Origin: Oscillospiraceae bacterium
GTDB lineage: Bacteria; Bacillota; Clostridia; Oscillospirales; Acutalibacteraceae
Length of the DNA stretch: 7,762 nucleotides
Assembly: GCA_031262125.1 (NCBI GenBank)
Contig: JAISII010000007.1
Location: 1 to 7,762 of the forward strand
Reading direction: 5' to 3'
Positions within the stretch are counted from its first letter, which is position 1; each line of letters opens with the position of its first letter. The position numbers were made by a program, and so were the translations under genes. The notes beneath the pieces were generated by a model. It had not been told where the DNA came from. It searched no databases and saw only the letters and a program-made list of their open reading frames with translations. Positions 1 to 6,552 of the stretch are shown here, piece after piece.

Positions 1-64
1 GAATTTGTACTGTTTGTAGAATGGGTATGCTTGCACTGTGGAAACTTAATTAAATTTTACACAA

Positions 65-107
65 ACCACCCCGTCTTCGCTAAAGCGAATCCACCCCTCC
101 CCAGAGG
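65..107 (-). repeat. Left G-rich/hairpin repeat module
   Basis: Read on the minus strand this copy runs: G-rich tract ending GAGGGGTGG, then the hairpin TTCGC-TTTA-GCGAA, then GACGGGGTGG. It matches the module at about 310-350 in inverted orientation. The stem bases differ between the copies but remain paired, so the hairpin looks maintained, not accidental. Confidence 0.55.
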
Positions 108-126
108 GGAATATTTGCATAACAAC

Positions 127-155
127 GAGGCTTTTGAGTATGCCAAAAAAGCCTC
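127..155. repeat. Inverted repeat, 9-bp stem
   Basis: GAGGCTTTT (127-135) pairs perfectly with AAAAGCCTC (147-155) around an 11-nt loop. It belongs to the cluster of hairpins in the element downstream of rsmG. There is no clean T-tract after it on either strand, so it is not called as a terminator. Confidence 0.6.
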
Positions 156-198
156 CCTGCTTCAAGGAGCAAGATGCAAGATACAAGAAGCAAGATTT

Positions 199-213
199 AG
201 CGGCGTAGCCGCT
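199..213. repeat. Inverted repeat, GC-rich 6-bp stem
   Basis: AGCGGC and GCCGCT pair around a GTA loop. GCAAG just upstream and CTTGC just downstream can extend the stem across a small internal loop. It is one of several tri-nucleotide-loop hairpins in this element. Confidence 0.55.
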
Positions 214-215
214 GC

Positions 216-238
216 TTGCAAAATGTTTCATTTTGCAA
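216..238. repeat. Perfect inverted repeat, 10-bp stem
   Basis: TTGCAAAATG and CATTTTGCAA are exact reverse complements separated by TTT. No T-tract follows on either strand, which argues against a plain intrinsic terminator. Confidence 0.65.
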
Positions 239-256
239 AGAGGAGCAACCAACCGT

Positions 257-287
257 AAAGCGTAGCTTTTTGCACAAAGTGCAAAAA
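257..287. repeat. Two adjacent small hairpins
   Basis: AAAGC-GTA-GCTTT (257-269) and TTTTTGCAC-AAA-GTGCAAAAA (267-287) share three T bases, so they overlap at their junction and could be alternative folds. They continue the series of 3-nt-loop hairpins in the element downstream of rsmG. Confidence 0.55.
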
Positions 288-309
288 CAAGCTCAAAAGG
301 GCGTGTTGC

Positions 310-350
310 GACGAGGAGGTGGCAAGGCTTTAGCCTTGACGGAAGGAGAA
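310..350 (+). repeat. Right G-rich/hairpin repeat module
   Basis: Read on the plus strand this copy runs: GAGGAGGTGG, then the hairpin CAAGGC-TTTA-GCCTTG (323-338), then GACGGAAGGAG. It is the inverted partner of the module at 65-107, sharing GGTGG, the core GCTTTAGC and GACGG in the same order and nearly the same spacing. Confidence 0.55.
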
Positions 351-369
351 AAAAAGAAATTTCTACCCT

Positions 370-1086
370 CTACAACGGATTATCTTTCAGCTTCTTCCCC
401 GCACGGGGGTACTTTTTATCGGTGCTTTTTACTTTTTTAATAACCACCAAAGCCCTGCCGTTGCCGCCGGGGATTGTGTATTTAAGCAGCTTTGGCGTTG
501 CCCCGCCCAAAATTTTAACGGCGTTTGCGGCAGCAGCTACCTCTTCTTGGCAGTCGGCACCTTTATAGGCGACAAAGTACCCACCCACCTTAACCAGCGG
601 CAGGCAATATTCGCACAGCACAGCCAAATTGCCAACCGCACGTGATACTGCAAAGTTAAATTTCTCACGCATTTGAGGGTTACGTCCGGCATCCTCGGCT
701 CGGCTGTGCACGGTTGCTGCGGTCAAGCCTAATTTTTGCAAAAGTTCGTTTAAAAAAACTAACCGCTTGTTCAGGCTATCCAACAAAGTCAGCTGCAAAT
801 CGGGGCGGACAATTTTCAGCGGTACGCCGGGGAACCCTGCACCCGTGCCGACGTCAATAATCTTGCTGCCTTGCGGCACTTCAATTTCGCCCAGTTTATG
901 CAATATCTCTAACATCAGGTAGCTGTCGTAAAAATGCTTAATTGCCGCCTCGTCCGGCGCAGTTATGGCGGTAAGGTTAATTTTCTCGTTCCACTCAATC
1001 AGCTCGTTGTAATAAACTTCAAAAAGTCGGTTTTGCTGTGATGTCAGCTCTGTGCAATATTGCTCTAAGCTCTGTTTTATATCCAT
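370..1086 (-). CDS. rsmG: 16S rRNA (guanine-527-N7)-methyltransferase RsmG (GidB)
   Basis: This is a cytosolic, SAM-dependent methyltransferase that in known members makes m7G527 in helix 18 of 16S rRNA; loss in other bacteria gives low-level streptomycin resistance. The 238-residue product has the normal length. Visible hallmarks are the N-terminal EWNEKINLTAIT segment (about 31-42), the glycine-rich SAM-binding loop DVGTGAGFPG (78-87), LLDSLNKR (101-108), HSRAED (127-132), VSRAV (147-151) and the C-terminal KKYPRAGKK typical of the family. The ATG start lies 46 nt beyond the mnmG stop, but the only good Shine-Dalgarno (AGAGGA, 1119-1124) is 32 nt upstream of it with a hairpin between. No clear terminator follows, so transcription may continue leftwards, where noc/soj/spo0J often lie. 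Confidence 0.97.
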   Translation of the reverse strand: MDIKQSLEQYCTELTSQQNRLFEVYYNELIEWNEKINLTAITAPDEAAIKHFYDSYLMLEILHKLGEIEVPQGSKIIDVGTGAGFPGVPLKIVRPDLQLTLLDSLNKRLVFLNELLQKLGLTAATVHSRAEDAGRNPQMREKFNFAVSRAVGNLAVLCEYCLPLVKVGGYFVAYKGADCQEEVAAAANAVKILGGATPKLLKYTIPGGNGRALVVIKKVKSTDKKYPRAGKKLKDNPL

Positions 1087-1097
1087 TTGTATTTTTG

Positions 1098-1124
1098 GGC
1101 TGAAATTTCCAGCCTTGTTCCTCT
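1098..1124 (-). promoter_or_regulatory. Distant Shine-Dalgarno and hairpin ahead of rsmG
   Basis: AGAGGA (1119-1124) is the only purine-rich ribosome-binding sequence near rsmG but is 32 nt from the ATG. Between them is a stem of GGCTG/CAGCC (1098-1114) with an AT inner part. Folding it would shorten the gap to roughly 15 nt. No closer Shine-Dalgarno and no alternative in-frame start codon is visible, so rsmG may rely on reinitiation or coupling with mnmG. Confidence 0.35.
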
Positions 1125-1132
1125 TTAAAAAT

Positions 1133-3001
1133 TTATTTACGGCTGCTCAACCAAATCAGCAAAACACTTACATCTGCCGGCGTAACCCCCGAAACTCGGG
1201 ACGCTTGCCCTATGTTTTGCGGCTTAATTTTGTTCAGCTTCTCCTGTGCCTCTAACCGCAGCCCTTTAATTTGGCTATAGTCGGTGGTTTGCGGCAGCTG
1301 TTTTTGCTCGAGCTTTTTGGCACGTGCAACAGCTTCTTGCTGCTTTTTAATGTAACCCTCGTACTTAATTTCAATTTCTGCTTGTTCAAAAATTCGCTTT
1401 GGTAAGCTTGGTCGAGTAATGTCCACAGCAGTCAGGTCGTCATAGCTCAGCTGGGGTCTTCGCAGCAAATCAGCCAAACGCACAGGCTGCTCCACCGGCG
1501 ATGTTTCACGTGAAACAATTATTTTATTCAACTCTTCAGTTGGCTGCAAAACTGTTTTTTCGGCACGTTTTATCTCGTTTGCCTTTTGTTCAGCACTTTT
1601 TTTAAACTTTTCATACCGTTCCGGCGTAATCAAACCAAGCTCGAACCCCAGTGGTGTAAGGCGTTCGTCGGCATTGTCTTGCCTTAAAATCAGGCGGTAC
1701 TCACTGCGAGATGTCATCATACGGTACGGGTCGCTGCACCCCTTTGTAACCAAATCATCAATAAGAGTGCCGATATACGAATTTGCCCTCTCAAAAACAA
1801 TCTGTTCTTTGCCCTGTGCCTGCCGTGCCGCATTTATTCCGGCAACCAAACCCTGTGCGGCGGCTTCTTCGTAACCGCTGCTGCCGTTAAACTGCCCTGC
1901 ACCATAAAGTCCTTGCAGCGTTTTAAACTCAAGCGTTGCAAACATTGCAGTTGGGTCAACACAATCATACTCAATTGCATATGCCGGGCGGGTAATATGT
2001 GCATTCTCCAGCCCTTTTATCGAGCGGTAAAACTCTATCTGCACTTCCTCCGGCAAGCTGGACGACATACCTTGCAAATACATTTCTTCGGTGTTCATTC
2101 CGCACGGCTCAATAAAAAGCTGGTGGCGGGGCTTATCCGCAAAGCGTACAATTTTGTCCTCAATACTTGGGCAATAGCGTGGACCCACACCCTCAATTTT
2201 GCCGCTGTACATTGCCGAACGGTGTATGTTTTTTAAAATGATTTCTTTAGTAATATCGTTAGTATAGCTTATGTAGCAATCCGCCTTATTGTCGCCTAAA
2301 TCCTCGGTTTCGTAGGAGAACGGCTCGGGTGGCGTATCGCCGGGCTGCGGTTCAAGCACGTCCAAATTTATCGAACGTCGCAAAACCCGTGCAGGCGTGC
2401 CTGTTTTAAACCGCCTTAGCGGCAACCCGAGCTTTTTTAACGCTACACCCAAAAACCGTGCAGGAAAAATTCCGTCAGGCCCGCTTTCGTAAGAAACTTC
2501 CCCTATAAATATCCTACCGCCCAAAAAAGTACCCGTCGCAATAACCACGGTTTTGCTCTCATAAATCATGCCGTTTCGGGTTTGCAGCAGCCAAACGCCG
2601 TCTTTTTGCTCAATATCGGTAATTTCGGCTTGCCGCAACTCTAAATTTTCTTGCTTTTCGAGCTTGCGCTTCATAATATCGGCATACTCCCGCCGGTCTA
2701 TTTGTGCCCGCAAAGAATGCACAGCAGGGCCTTTGCCACGGTTTAGCATACGGCTTTGAATAAAGCATTGGTCGGTGGTTTTGCCCATTTCGCCGCCCAA
2801 AGCATCAATCTCTCTCACCAAATGCCCTTTTGCAGTGCCGCCGATTGACGGGTTGCACGGGCAGTTGCCTACGGCATCCATATTTATTGTAAACACAGCG
2901 GTTTTTGCTCCCAACCGTGCTGCCGCAAGACCAGCTTCTATGCCCGCATGCCCTGCACCTATTACTGCCACATCATAAATTTTACTTGTTTTAGTTCCCA
3001 T
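1133..3001 (-). CDS. mnmG: tRNA uridine-5-carboxymethylaminomethyl modification enzyme MnmG (GidA)
   Basis: This FAD-dependent enzyme works with MnmE to add the (carboxymethyl)aminomethyl group at C5 of wobble U34 in certain tRNAs. With the start at 3001 the product is 622 residues, the usual length. Seen in order are the FAD dinucleotide loop GAGHAG (15-20), GNCPCNPSIGG (45-55), LNRGKGPAV (86-94), ATGTFLGG (155-162), FKTGTPARV (198-206), RYCPSIEDK (275-283) and, near the C-terminus, LRLEAQEKL. Cys49 and Cys277 align with the catalytic cysteine pair Cys47/Cys277 of the E. coli protein. The frame stays open upstream to 3151, but family proteins begin just before DVxVIGAGHAG and a purine-rich AGAGAG precedes this ATG. 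A perfect parS site lies within its coding sequence (1502-1517). Confidence 0.97.
   Translation of the reverse strand: MGTKTSKIYDVAVIGAGHAGIEAGLAAARLGAKTAVFTINMDAVGNCPCNPSIGGTAKGHLVREIDALGGEMGKTTDQCFIQSRMLNRGKGPAVHSLRAQIDRREYADIMKRKLEKQENLELRQAEITDIEQKDGVWLLQTRNGMIYESKTVVIATGTFLGGRIFIGEVSYESGPDGIFPARFLGVALKKLGLPLRRFKTGTPARVLRRSINLDVLEPQPGDTPPEPFSYETEDLGDNKADCYISYTNDITKEIILKNIHRSAMYSGKIEGVGPRYCPSIEDKIVRFADKPRHQLFIEPCGMNTEEMYLQGMSSSLPEEVQIEFYRSIKGLENAHITRPAYAIEYDCVDPTAMFATLEFKTLQGLYGAGQFNGSSGYEEAAAQGLVAGINAARQAQGKEQIVFERANSYIGTLIDDLVTKGCSDPYRMMTSRSEYRLILRQDNADERLTPLGFELGLITPERYEKFKKSAEQKANEIKRAEKTVLQPTEELNKIIVSRETSPVEQPVRLADLLRRPQLSYDDLTAVDITRPSLPKRIFEQAEIEIKYEGYIKKQQEAVARAKKLEQKQLPQTTDYSQIKGLRLEAQEKLNKIKPQNIGQASRVSGVTPADVSVLLIWLSSRK
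1502..1517. promoter_or_regulatory. parS: parS site (ParB/Spo0J binding), inside mnmG
   Basis: TGTTTCACGTGAAACA is a perfect 16-bp palindrome identical to the chromosomal parS consensus known from Bacillus subtilis and many other bacteria. It encodes the residues V-S-R-E-T in the C-terminal third of MnmG. ParB loads here as a CTP-dependent clamp and recruits SMC/condensin for origin segregation. That role is inferred from the exact motif match; no parB gene is in the window. Confidence 0.93.
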
Positions 3002-3022
3002 TTTCGCTCTCTTTTTTAAAAA

Positions 3023-3038
3023 TGTTTCACGTGAAACA
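3023..3038. promoter_or_regulatory. parS: parS site (ParB/Spo0J binding), mnmE-mnmG intergenic
   Basis: This is a second perfect TGTTTCACGTGAAACA palindrome; with flanking A and T the symmetry extends to 18 bp (3022-3039). It ends 21 nt before the mnmG start and is about 1.5 kb from the other copy. One exact match in 7.8 kb would be expected only about two times in a million by chance, so two copies are a secure call. A ParB clamp or nucleoprotein complex here could also affect mnmG transcription, which is speculation. Confidence 0.95.
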
Positions 3039-3110
3039 TTGTGGTTTTTACTATATAGTTTTCTTAAACCTGTTCTTTTTATAATCCAATTCAGAATTTT
3101 CTTTGCAAAG

Positions 3111-4469
3111 CTATTTGCCAACACAAAAGCTGTGGAACACGGCATCAACAATTTCTTCGCTCGCTCTCTCGCCGCTCAGCTCCATAAGCGAGTCAACCGC
3201 AGACTCCACATTAACGGTTACAGCATCAAAGGTGTAGCCGTTTTTAAGCGTTTGTGCTGCTTGCTCAAGCTCGGTGCAGGCGTTTTGCACCGCACAAAAC
3301 TGCCGCTCGTTTGCAATTATACCCGCACCCGGGTCGATGTTGCCAATATTGCAAATTTTTATAATCTCATCTTTCAGTTGCCCTAACCCTTTGCCCGTTT
3401 TTGCCGAAATTTTAACAACCGGTTTGTTATAGCTTTGCAGCCGCTTTTCGTCAAGCTTTTGCGGCAAATCGCTTTTGTTGAGTATAAAAATTGCGTTTTC
3501 ATCCGCCGCTTGCTGCAAAACCGTATCATCCTCGGCGGTTAATTCTAAAGAAGAATCAAACACACACAGGCAAAGCTGTGCCGTTTTAACCTCGTTTTTT
3601 GCACGCTTCACACCAATTTGTTCAATTTTATCCTCGGTTTGCCTAATCCCCGCCGTATCGGCAAGGTGCAGCACAATACCGCCGATGTTCACTTCTTCGG
3701 TTACAACATCTCGGGTTGTGCCTGCAATATCAGTAACTATCGACTTATCAAACCCTGCCAGTGCATTCATCAGACTCGATTTCCCCGAATTGGGCTTGCC
3801 GATTATTACAGTTTGCACCCCGTTTTTTAGCAGCTTGCCCGCCTGTGCGGTTTGCAAAATTGCCTGTAGCAAGGTTTTATTTTCTTCAACCGAATTAAGC
3901 AACGCATCAAACTCTACCTGTGCAATGTCCTCCTCGGGGAAGTCTGCCCATGCACACAAATGTGCAGCAATTGCAACCAAATTTTCTTTAATTTTTTCGC
4001 ACTTTTTGCTTATTGCACCGCCCTTAACAGCCAAAGCAGCCTTTGCGGCAAGATTAGTTTTTGCGTTGATTATATCTATAACCCCTTCGGCTTTTAAAAG
4101 GTCGATTTTCCCGTTTAAAAACGCTGTTTTTGTAAATTCGCCGGGGTTTGCAAGCCTTGCCCCGGCGTCAATTGCCGCACGCAGCACTTGGTTTGCAACA
4201 ACCACTCCCCCGTGGCACGAGATTTCTACTACGTCTTCACCCGTGTAGCTGTGCGGGGCCTTAAACACCAACGCTACCGCTTCATCAATTTTTTGCCCGC
4301 ACGCAGGGTCAACTATTTTGCCCACGGCTCCAGTGTTTGGCGGTAATTCGTGCAGTTTTTTACTGCCCGCAAAAATGCTGTCTGCTATTTGCAGGGCATC
4401 GCCGCCGCTTATTCTTATAACCGCTATGCCGCCTGTGCCAAAGGGTGTGCTTATTGCCGCAATTGCCAT
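3111..4469 (-). CDS. mnmE: tRNA modification GTPase MnmE (TrmE)
   Basis: This is the potassium-activated GTPase partner of MnmG in making the cmnm5/nm5 modification at wobble U34. The 452-residue product is full length. The N-terminal tetrahydrofolate-binding domain begins MAIAAISTPFGTGGIAVIRISG. The G domain shows G1 GKPNSGKSS (224-232, Asn227 at the family's K+ site), G2 region TDIAGTTRD (246-254), G3 DTAG (271-274), G4 NKSD (331-334) and SAKTG (355-359). Glu283 sits where E. coli Glu282, the catalytic glutamate, is found. It ends in FCVGK, matching the C-terminal C(I/V/L)GK motif whose Cys is required. GAGGG lies just ahead of the ATG. A separate promoter and a terminator-like hairpin precede it; mnmG follows after 109 nt containing parS. 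Confidence 0.97.
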   Translation of the reverse strand: MAIAAISTPFGTGGIAVIRISGGDALQIADSIFAGSKKLHELPPNTGAVGKIVDPACGQKIDEAVALVFKAPHSYTGEDVVEISCHGGVVVANQVLRAAIDAGARLANPGEFTKTAFLNGKIDLLKAEGVIDIINAKTNLAAKAALAVKGGAISKKCEKIKENLVAIAAHLCAWADFPEEDIAQVEFDALLNSVEENKTLLQAILQTAQAGKLLKNGVQTVIIGKPNSGKSSLMNALAGFDKSIVTDIAGTTRDVVTEEVNIGGIVLHLADTAGIRQTEDKIEQIGVKRAKNEVKTAQLCLCVFDSSLELTAEDDTVLQQAADENAIFILNKSDLPQKLDEKRLQSYNKPVVKISAKTGKGLGQLKDEIIKICNIGNIDPGAGIIANERQFCAVQNACTELEQAAQTLKNGYTFDAVTVNVESAVDSLMELSGERASEEIVDAVFHSFCVGK

Positions 4470-4496
4470 TGGTTTCCCTCGTTTTTATATAATGTT

Positions 4497-4522
4497 AAAA
4501 GGCCTGCCAACGGCAAGCCTTT
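4497..4522 (-). terminator. Terminator-like hairpin in the mnmE leader (possible attenuator)
   Basis: On the minus strand AAAGGCTTGCC (4512-4522) pairs with GGCAGGCCTTT (4498-4508) around a GTT loop. The stem is 11 bp with one T-G wobble and is followed by a short T-tract. The wobble favours the minus-strand RNA. It lies downstream of the promoter at 4572-4599 and 27 nt before the mnmE ATG, so it could end jag transcription, attenuate mnmE, or both. The weak T-tract suggests it is leaky. Confidence 0.65.
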
Positions 4523-4545
4523 GTATGCTAATCAATTTTTTGTTT

Positions 4546-4562
4546 AGGCTTTAGCCTTTTTT
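4546..4562 (-). repeat. Small hairpin at the predicted 5' end of the mnmE leader RNA
   Basis: On the minus strand AGGC-TAAA-GCCT is preceded by a run of A and lies just after the predicted transcription start near 4565. Its AAGCCT can pair with AGGCTT in the 5' arm of the hairpin at 4497-4522, and the AAAAGGC leading into and forming its 5' arm can pair with that hairpin's GCCTTTT. It shares the 12-mer AGGCTTTAGCCT with the repeat at 325-336. Confidence 0.4.
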
Positions 4563-4571
4563 ATAAAGCAA

Positions 4572-4599
4572 ATTATAAAAAGTAAATATTACTTATCAA
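4572..4599 (-). promoter_or_regulatory. Sigma-A promoter for mnmE-mnmG-rsmG
   Basis: The minus strand reads TTGATA (4594-4599), a 16-nt spacer, then TATAAT (4572-4577). That is five of six bases at -35 and six of six at -10. The -35 lies in the last codons of jag and the -10 just past its stop. Predicted start is near 4565, giving a leader of about 95 nt. Confidence 0.75.
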
Positions 4600-5452
4600 T
4601 TCTGCCGTAGGTTCTGCCCTCAACGCTTTCGTTAAGCGGCTTGCGTTGTTCAGATTTCTCTCCGCTTTCGGAATATGAAGAAGAACGGTTGGAATCGTAG
4701 CTGCGGCCGTTGCGGTTGCCATAGCCACCCGAAGAACGGTTGTTGTCATAGGGGCGTCTGCCTCCACGGTCGCCGTAAGACGAACGGTTGCCATAACCCC
4801 CGCCGTAGCTGCGGTTGCCTTTATATTCGGGGTCAGGGCCAATTACAACGTGGCGGTTAATTCCCTCGCCCTCGCTCCACGAAATTGCACCCTTAATTTC
4901 TTGCACTGCGGTGTGAATAATACGACGCTCGTATGGGTTCATAGCCTCTAACTTGTTGCGGCGACCTGTTCTCGCCGTTTTTATTGCAAGGCTGCGACCC
5001 AAAGTTTCAAGCGTTTTTTCACGCTTTTCTCTAAACTCGCCGACATTTAAAACAACCCTAACATATGCACCGTCGCTGTGGTTAGACGAAAGGCTGGTAA
5101 GGTATTGCACCGCATCCAAAGTTTCGCCTCGCTTGCCAATTAATGTGCCTACGTCTTCACCGCTGATGTCGAAAACAGTTCTTTCTGCCTCGTCGGTGCG
5201 TTTGACTGTAAGCTCGCCCAAGCCCATAAGCTTTAAAATGTTTTTCAAATAGCTTTCGGCAATGTCGCTCGGCTCGTCTTGAATCCAAGCTCTTACTTTT
5301 GCTTTGCTGCCGCCGAAAAGACCCATAACCTTTTTTTCGGGTCTTTGCAAAACTTCAAATTCAACGTCAACAGTGTCTTTGCCCAGCAAGTCGCACGCAT
5401 TTTGCAGGGCTTCTTCTTCGGTTTCCCCTACTCCAATTGCTTCCTTAATCAT
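4589..5452 (-). CDS. jag: Jag/KhpB (EloR) RNA-binding protein with Jag-N, KH and R3H domains
   Basis: This cytosolic RNA-binding protein is found beside yidC in Bacillota; streptococcal KhpB/EloR acts with KhpA in cell elongation and division. The 287-residue product shows a Jag-N domain (about 1-55, ending KVMGLFGGSKAKVRAWI), a KH domain with the GxxG loop GKRG (106-109), and an R3H domain whose Arg176-His180 (RRIIH region) fits RxxxH. Residues about 209-262 form a low-complexity tail rich in Gly, Asn, Arg, Ser and Tyr, with repeated YGNR, YDxNRSS and RGGRR elements; this makes the protein longer than short Jag forms. Repeated DNA blocks show the tail grew by internal duplication. AGGCGGG precedes the ATG as ribosome site. 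It lies 92 nt after yidC. Confidence 0.95.
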   Translation of the reverse strand: MIKEAIGVGETEEEALQNACDLLGKDTVDVEFEVLQRPEKKVMGLFGGSKAKVRAWIQDEPSDIAESYLKNILKLMGLGELTVKRTDEAERTVFDISGEDVGTLIGKRGETLDAVQYLTSLSSNHSDGAYVRVVLNVGEFREKREKTLETLGRSLAIKTARTGRRNKLEAMNPYERRIIHTAVQEIKGAISWSEGEGINRHVVIGPDPEYKGNRSYGGGYGNRSSYGDRGGRRPYDNNRSSGGYGNRNGRSYDSNRSSSYSESGEKSEQRKPLNESVEGRTYGRIDK

Positions 5453-5544
5453 AATTTTCCCGCCTTTTTTAATCTTCTCGTTTTTTTAGAATTTTTTATT
5501 GTAAAGAAGCTTTTTTACTTCTAATTACCTAAAATTAAAACAAC

Positions 5545-6552
5545 TTATTTGCCCTTTTTCTTTTTGTTTTGGCTTTTGCCGTCGCTTTTTGCGGCAGGCT
5601 CAAACACGGTGTTAACGGGGTTATATTCATACTTTACTGCCGTTTCCTCAAGTTTTAGCATTTCTATATGAGAACCTTCTGCCCTTGCCGTTATTAGTGC
5701 GGGCGAATACAGCTTGCCGATAATAATCGTTTGCACCAAGCCCAACACGGCGTTCATAATCCAATAAAAACCAACCGCCGCCGGCACCGAATAAGCAATG
5801 TACGCCGAAAATACAGGCATACCAAACAGCATAACCTTCATGCAGCCCTGTTGCGGCATTTGTGTTTTGTTGACCTTTTGGGTTATAAATTGCGAACCCA
5901 AATAGGCAATAAGGCAGATAATCGGCACTAAAATAAGCGGCGAACCAAAGCCTTTTGCACTTGGTGTGCCTAATAAGTCCAACCCAAACAGGTTAAACGC
6001 TTTGCTAAAGTTGCTTATAGAGCTGATTTCATCGGCTGTAAAAGTTTCTTTAATAAAATCCGAGCCCTCTATTTGCGGGAATATTTTAATTAAATCTATT
6101 TCTTGATAAGTAGCATTTGCATTGCTTTCGGATATATAGCCGGGAATTGTCTGCACCTGTGCAATTGCACTTTTAACCTTGGTTGAGTCAAGGTGCAGCG
6201 TGTTTGTTAAAGGAGCCGAAACGCTCCAAAAAACTCCCAAAAGCAAAACCATCGGGATAATCATATTAAGGCAGCCGCCTGTTGGGCTAACGCCCTCTTT
6301 GGCATAAACCTTTTGAATTTCCTCATTTTGTTTGCGTTGGTCGGTCTTATATTTTTCTTTAATTTCGGCAATTTTGCCCGAGATGCGGGCGTTGCCTGCC
6401 ATTGTTTTTTGCTGTTTTATAGAGGTCGGCAGCAAAATCAGCTTTACTATAATAGTAAAAACAACAATTGCACCTGCAAAGCTGGGCAAAATACTGTATA
6501 TAGCCCATAAAATCCAGCCGAAAAGTCCGCCCAATAACCCGAATATATCCAT
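5545..6552 (-). CDS. yidC: Membrane protein insertase YidC/Oxa1 family
   Basis: YidC inserts membrane proteins alone or with SecYEG. The 335-residue product has hydrophobic segments near 10-42, 96-115, 203-225 and 238-280, the last probably two helices. It keeps the KQQK motif (46-49) of the cytoplasmic hairpin loop, a long extracytoplasmic stretch (about 116-200), and ends in a lysine-rich tail (SQNKKKKGK) of the type that can contact ribosomes. No signal peptide or lipobox cysteine is seen, unlike the lipoprotein SpoIIIJ of Bacillus. The groove arginine of well-studied members appears as Lys37 in FTIIVKLILLP. The start gives the expected MDIFGLLGGLFG N-terminus, but the leader is A/T only with no clear Shine-Dalgarno. 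It lies 149 nt after yidD. Confidence 0.96.
   Translation of the reverse strand: MDIFGLLGGLFGWILWAIYSILPSFAGAIVVFTIIVKLILLPTSIKQQKTMAGNARISGKIAEIKEKYKTDQRKQNEEIQKVYAKEGVSPTGGCLNMIIPMVLLLGVFWSVSAPLTNTLHLDSTKVKSAIAQVQTIPGYISESNANATYQEIDLIKIFPQIEGSDFIKETFTADEISSISNFSKAFNLFGLDLLGTPSAKGFGSPLILVPIICLIAYLGSQFITQKVNKTQMPQQGCMKVMLFGMPVFSAYIAYSVPAAVGFYWIMNAVLGLVQTIIIGKLYSPALITARAEGSHIEMLKLEETAVKYEYNPVNTVFEPAAKSDGKSQNKKKKGK

Larger units (their letters stand above)
61..352. repeat. Palindrome-rich intergenic element (BIME/MITE-like), about 290 bp
   Basis: This non-coding stretch downstream of rsmG contains a run of hairpins bounded by two inverted copies of one module. In each copy a G-rich tract ending GGTGG is followed by a short hairpin with the shared core GCTTTAGC and then GACGG plus more purines. 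The left copy (about 65-107) reads on the minus strand and the right copy (about 310-350) on the plus strand. Between them lie at least five further hairpins, four of them with 3-nt loops, and short direct repeats of GCAAGAT near 168-196. Open frames here are short, lack ribosome sites and look like no family I know. The layout resembles bacterial REP/BIME or MITE elements; the exact family and ends are inference. Confidence 0.55.

Noticed and set aside
31..440. Overlapping short open frames in the left intergenic region
   Set aside because: They run through inverted repeats, overlap on both strands, lack ribosome sites and resemble no known protein; they are repeat translations.
1316..1331. 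Third parS-like site around GGCACGTGCAAC
   Set aside because: It shares the CACGTG core but has four mismatches to parS, and ParB sites tolerate few.
3002..3151. Longer mnmG start at 3151
   Set aside because: It would add 50 residues absent from the family, cross parS and overlap mnmE; the ATG at 3001 gives the standard N-terminus with a purine-rich site.
3475..4248. A 257-codon open frame on the plus strand inside mnmE
   Set aside because: It is antisense to a clear full-length mnmE, has Ser/Ala-rich shadow composition and no promoter or ribosome site.
4573..4842. An 89-codon minus-strand frame over the jag tail
   Set aside because: Its Ala/Thr-rich product is the out-of-frame reading of the repetitive Gly/Arg/Tyr tail.
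4912..4920. TTATTCACA on the minus strand, a DnaA-box-like 9-mer
   Set aside because: It is single, inside jag, and a loose consensus match is expected by chance in a window this size.
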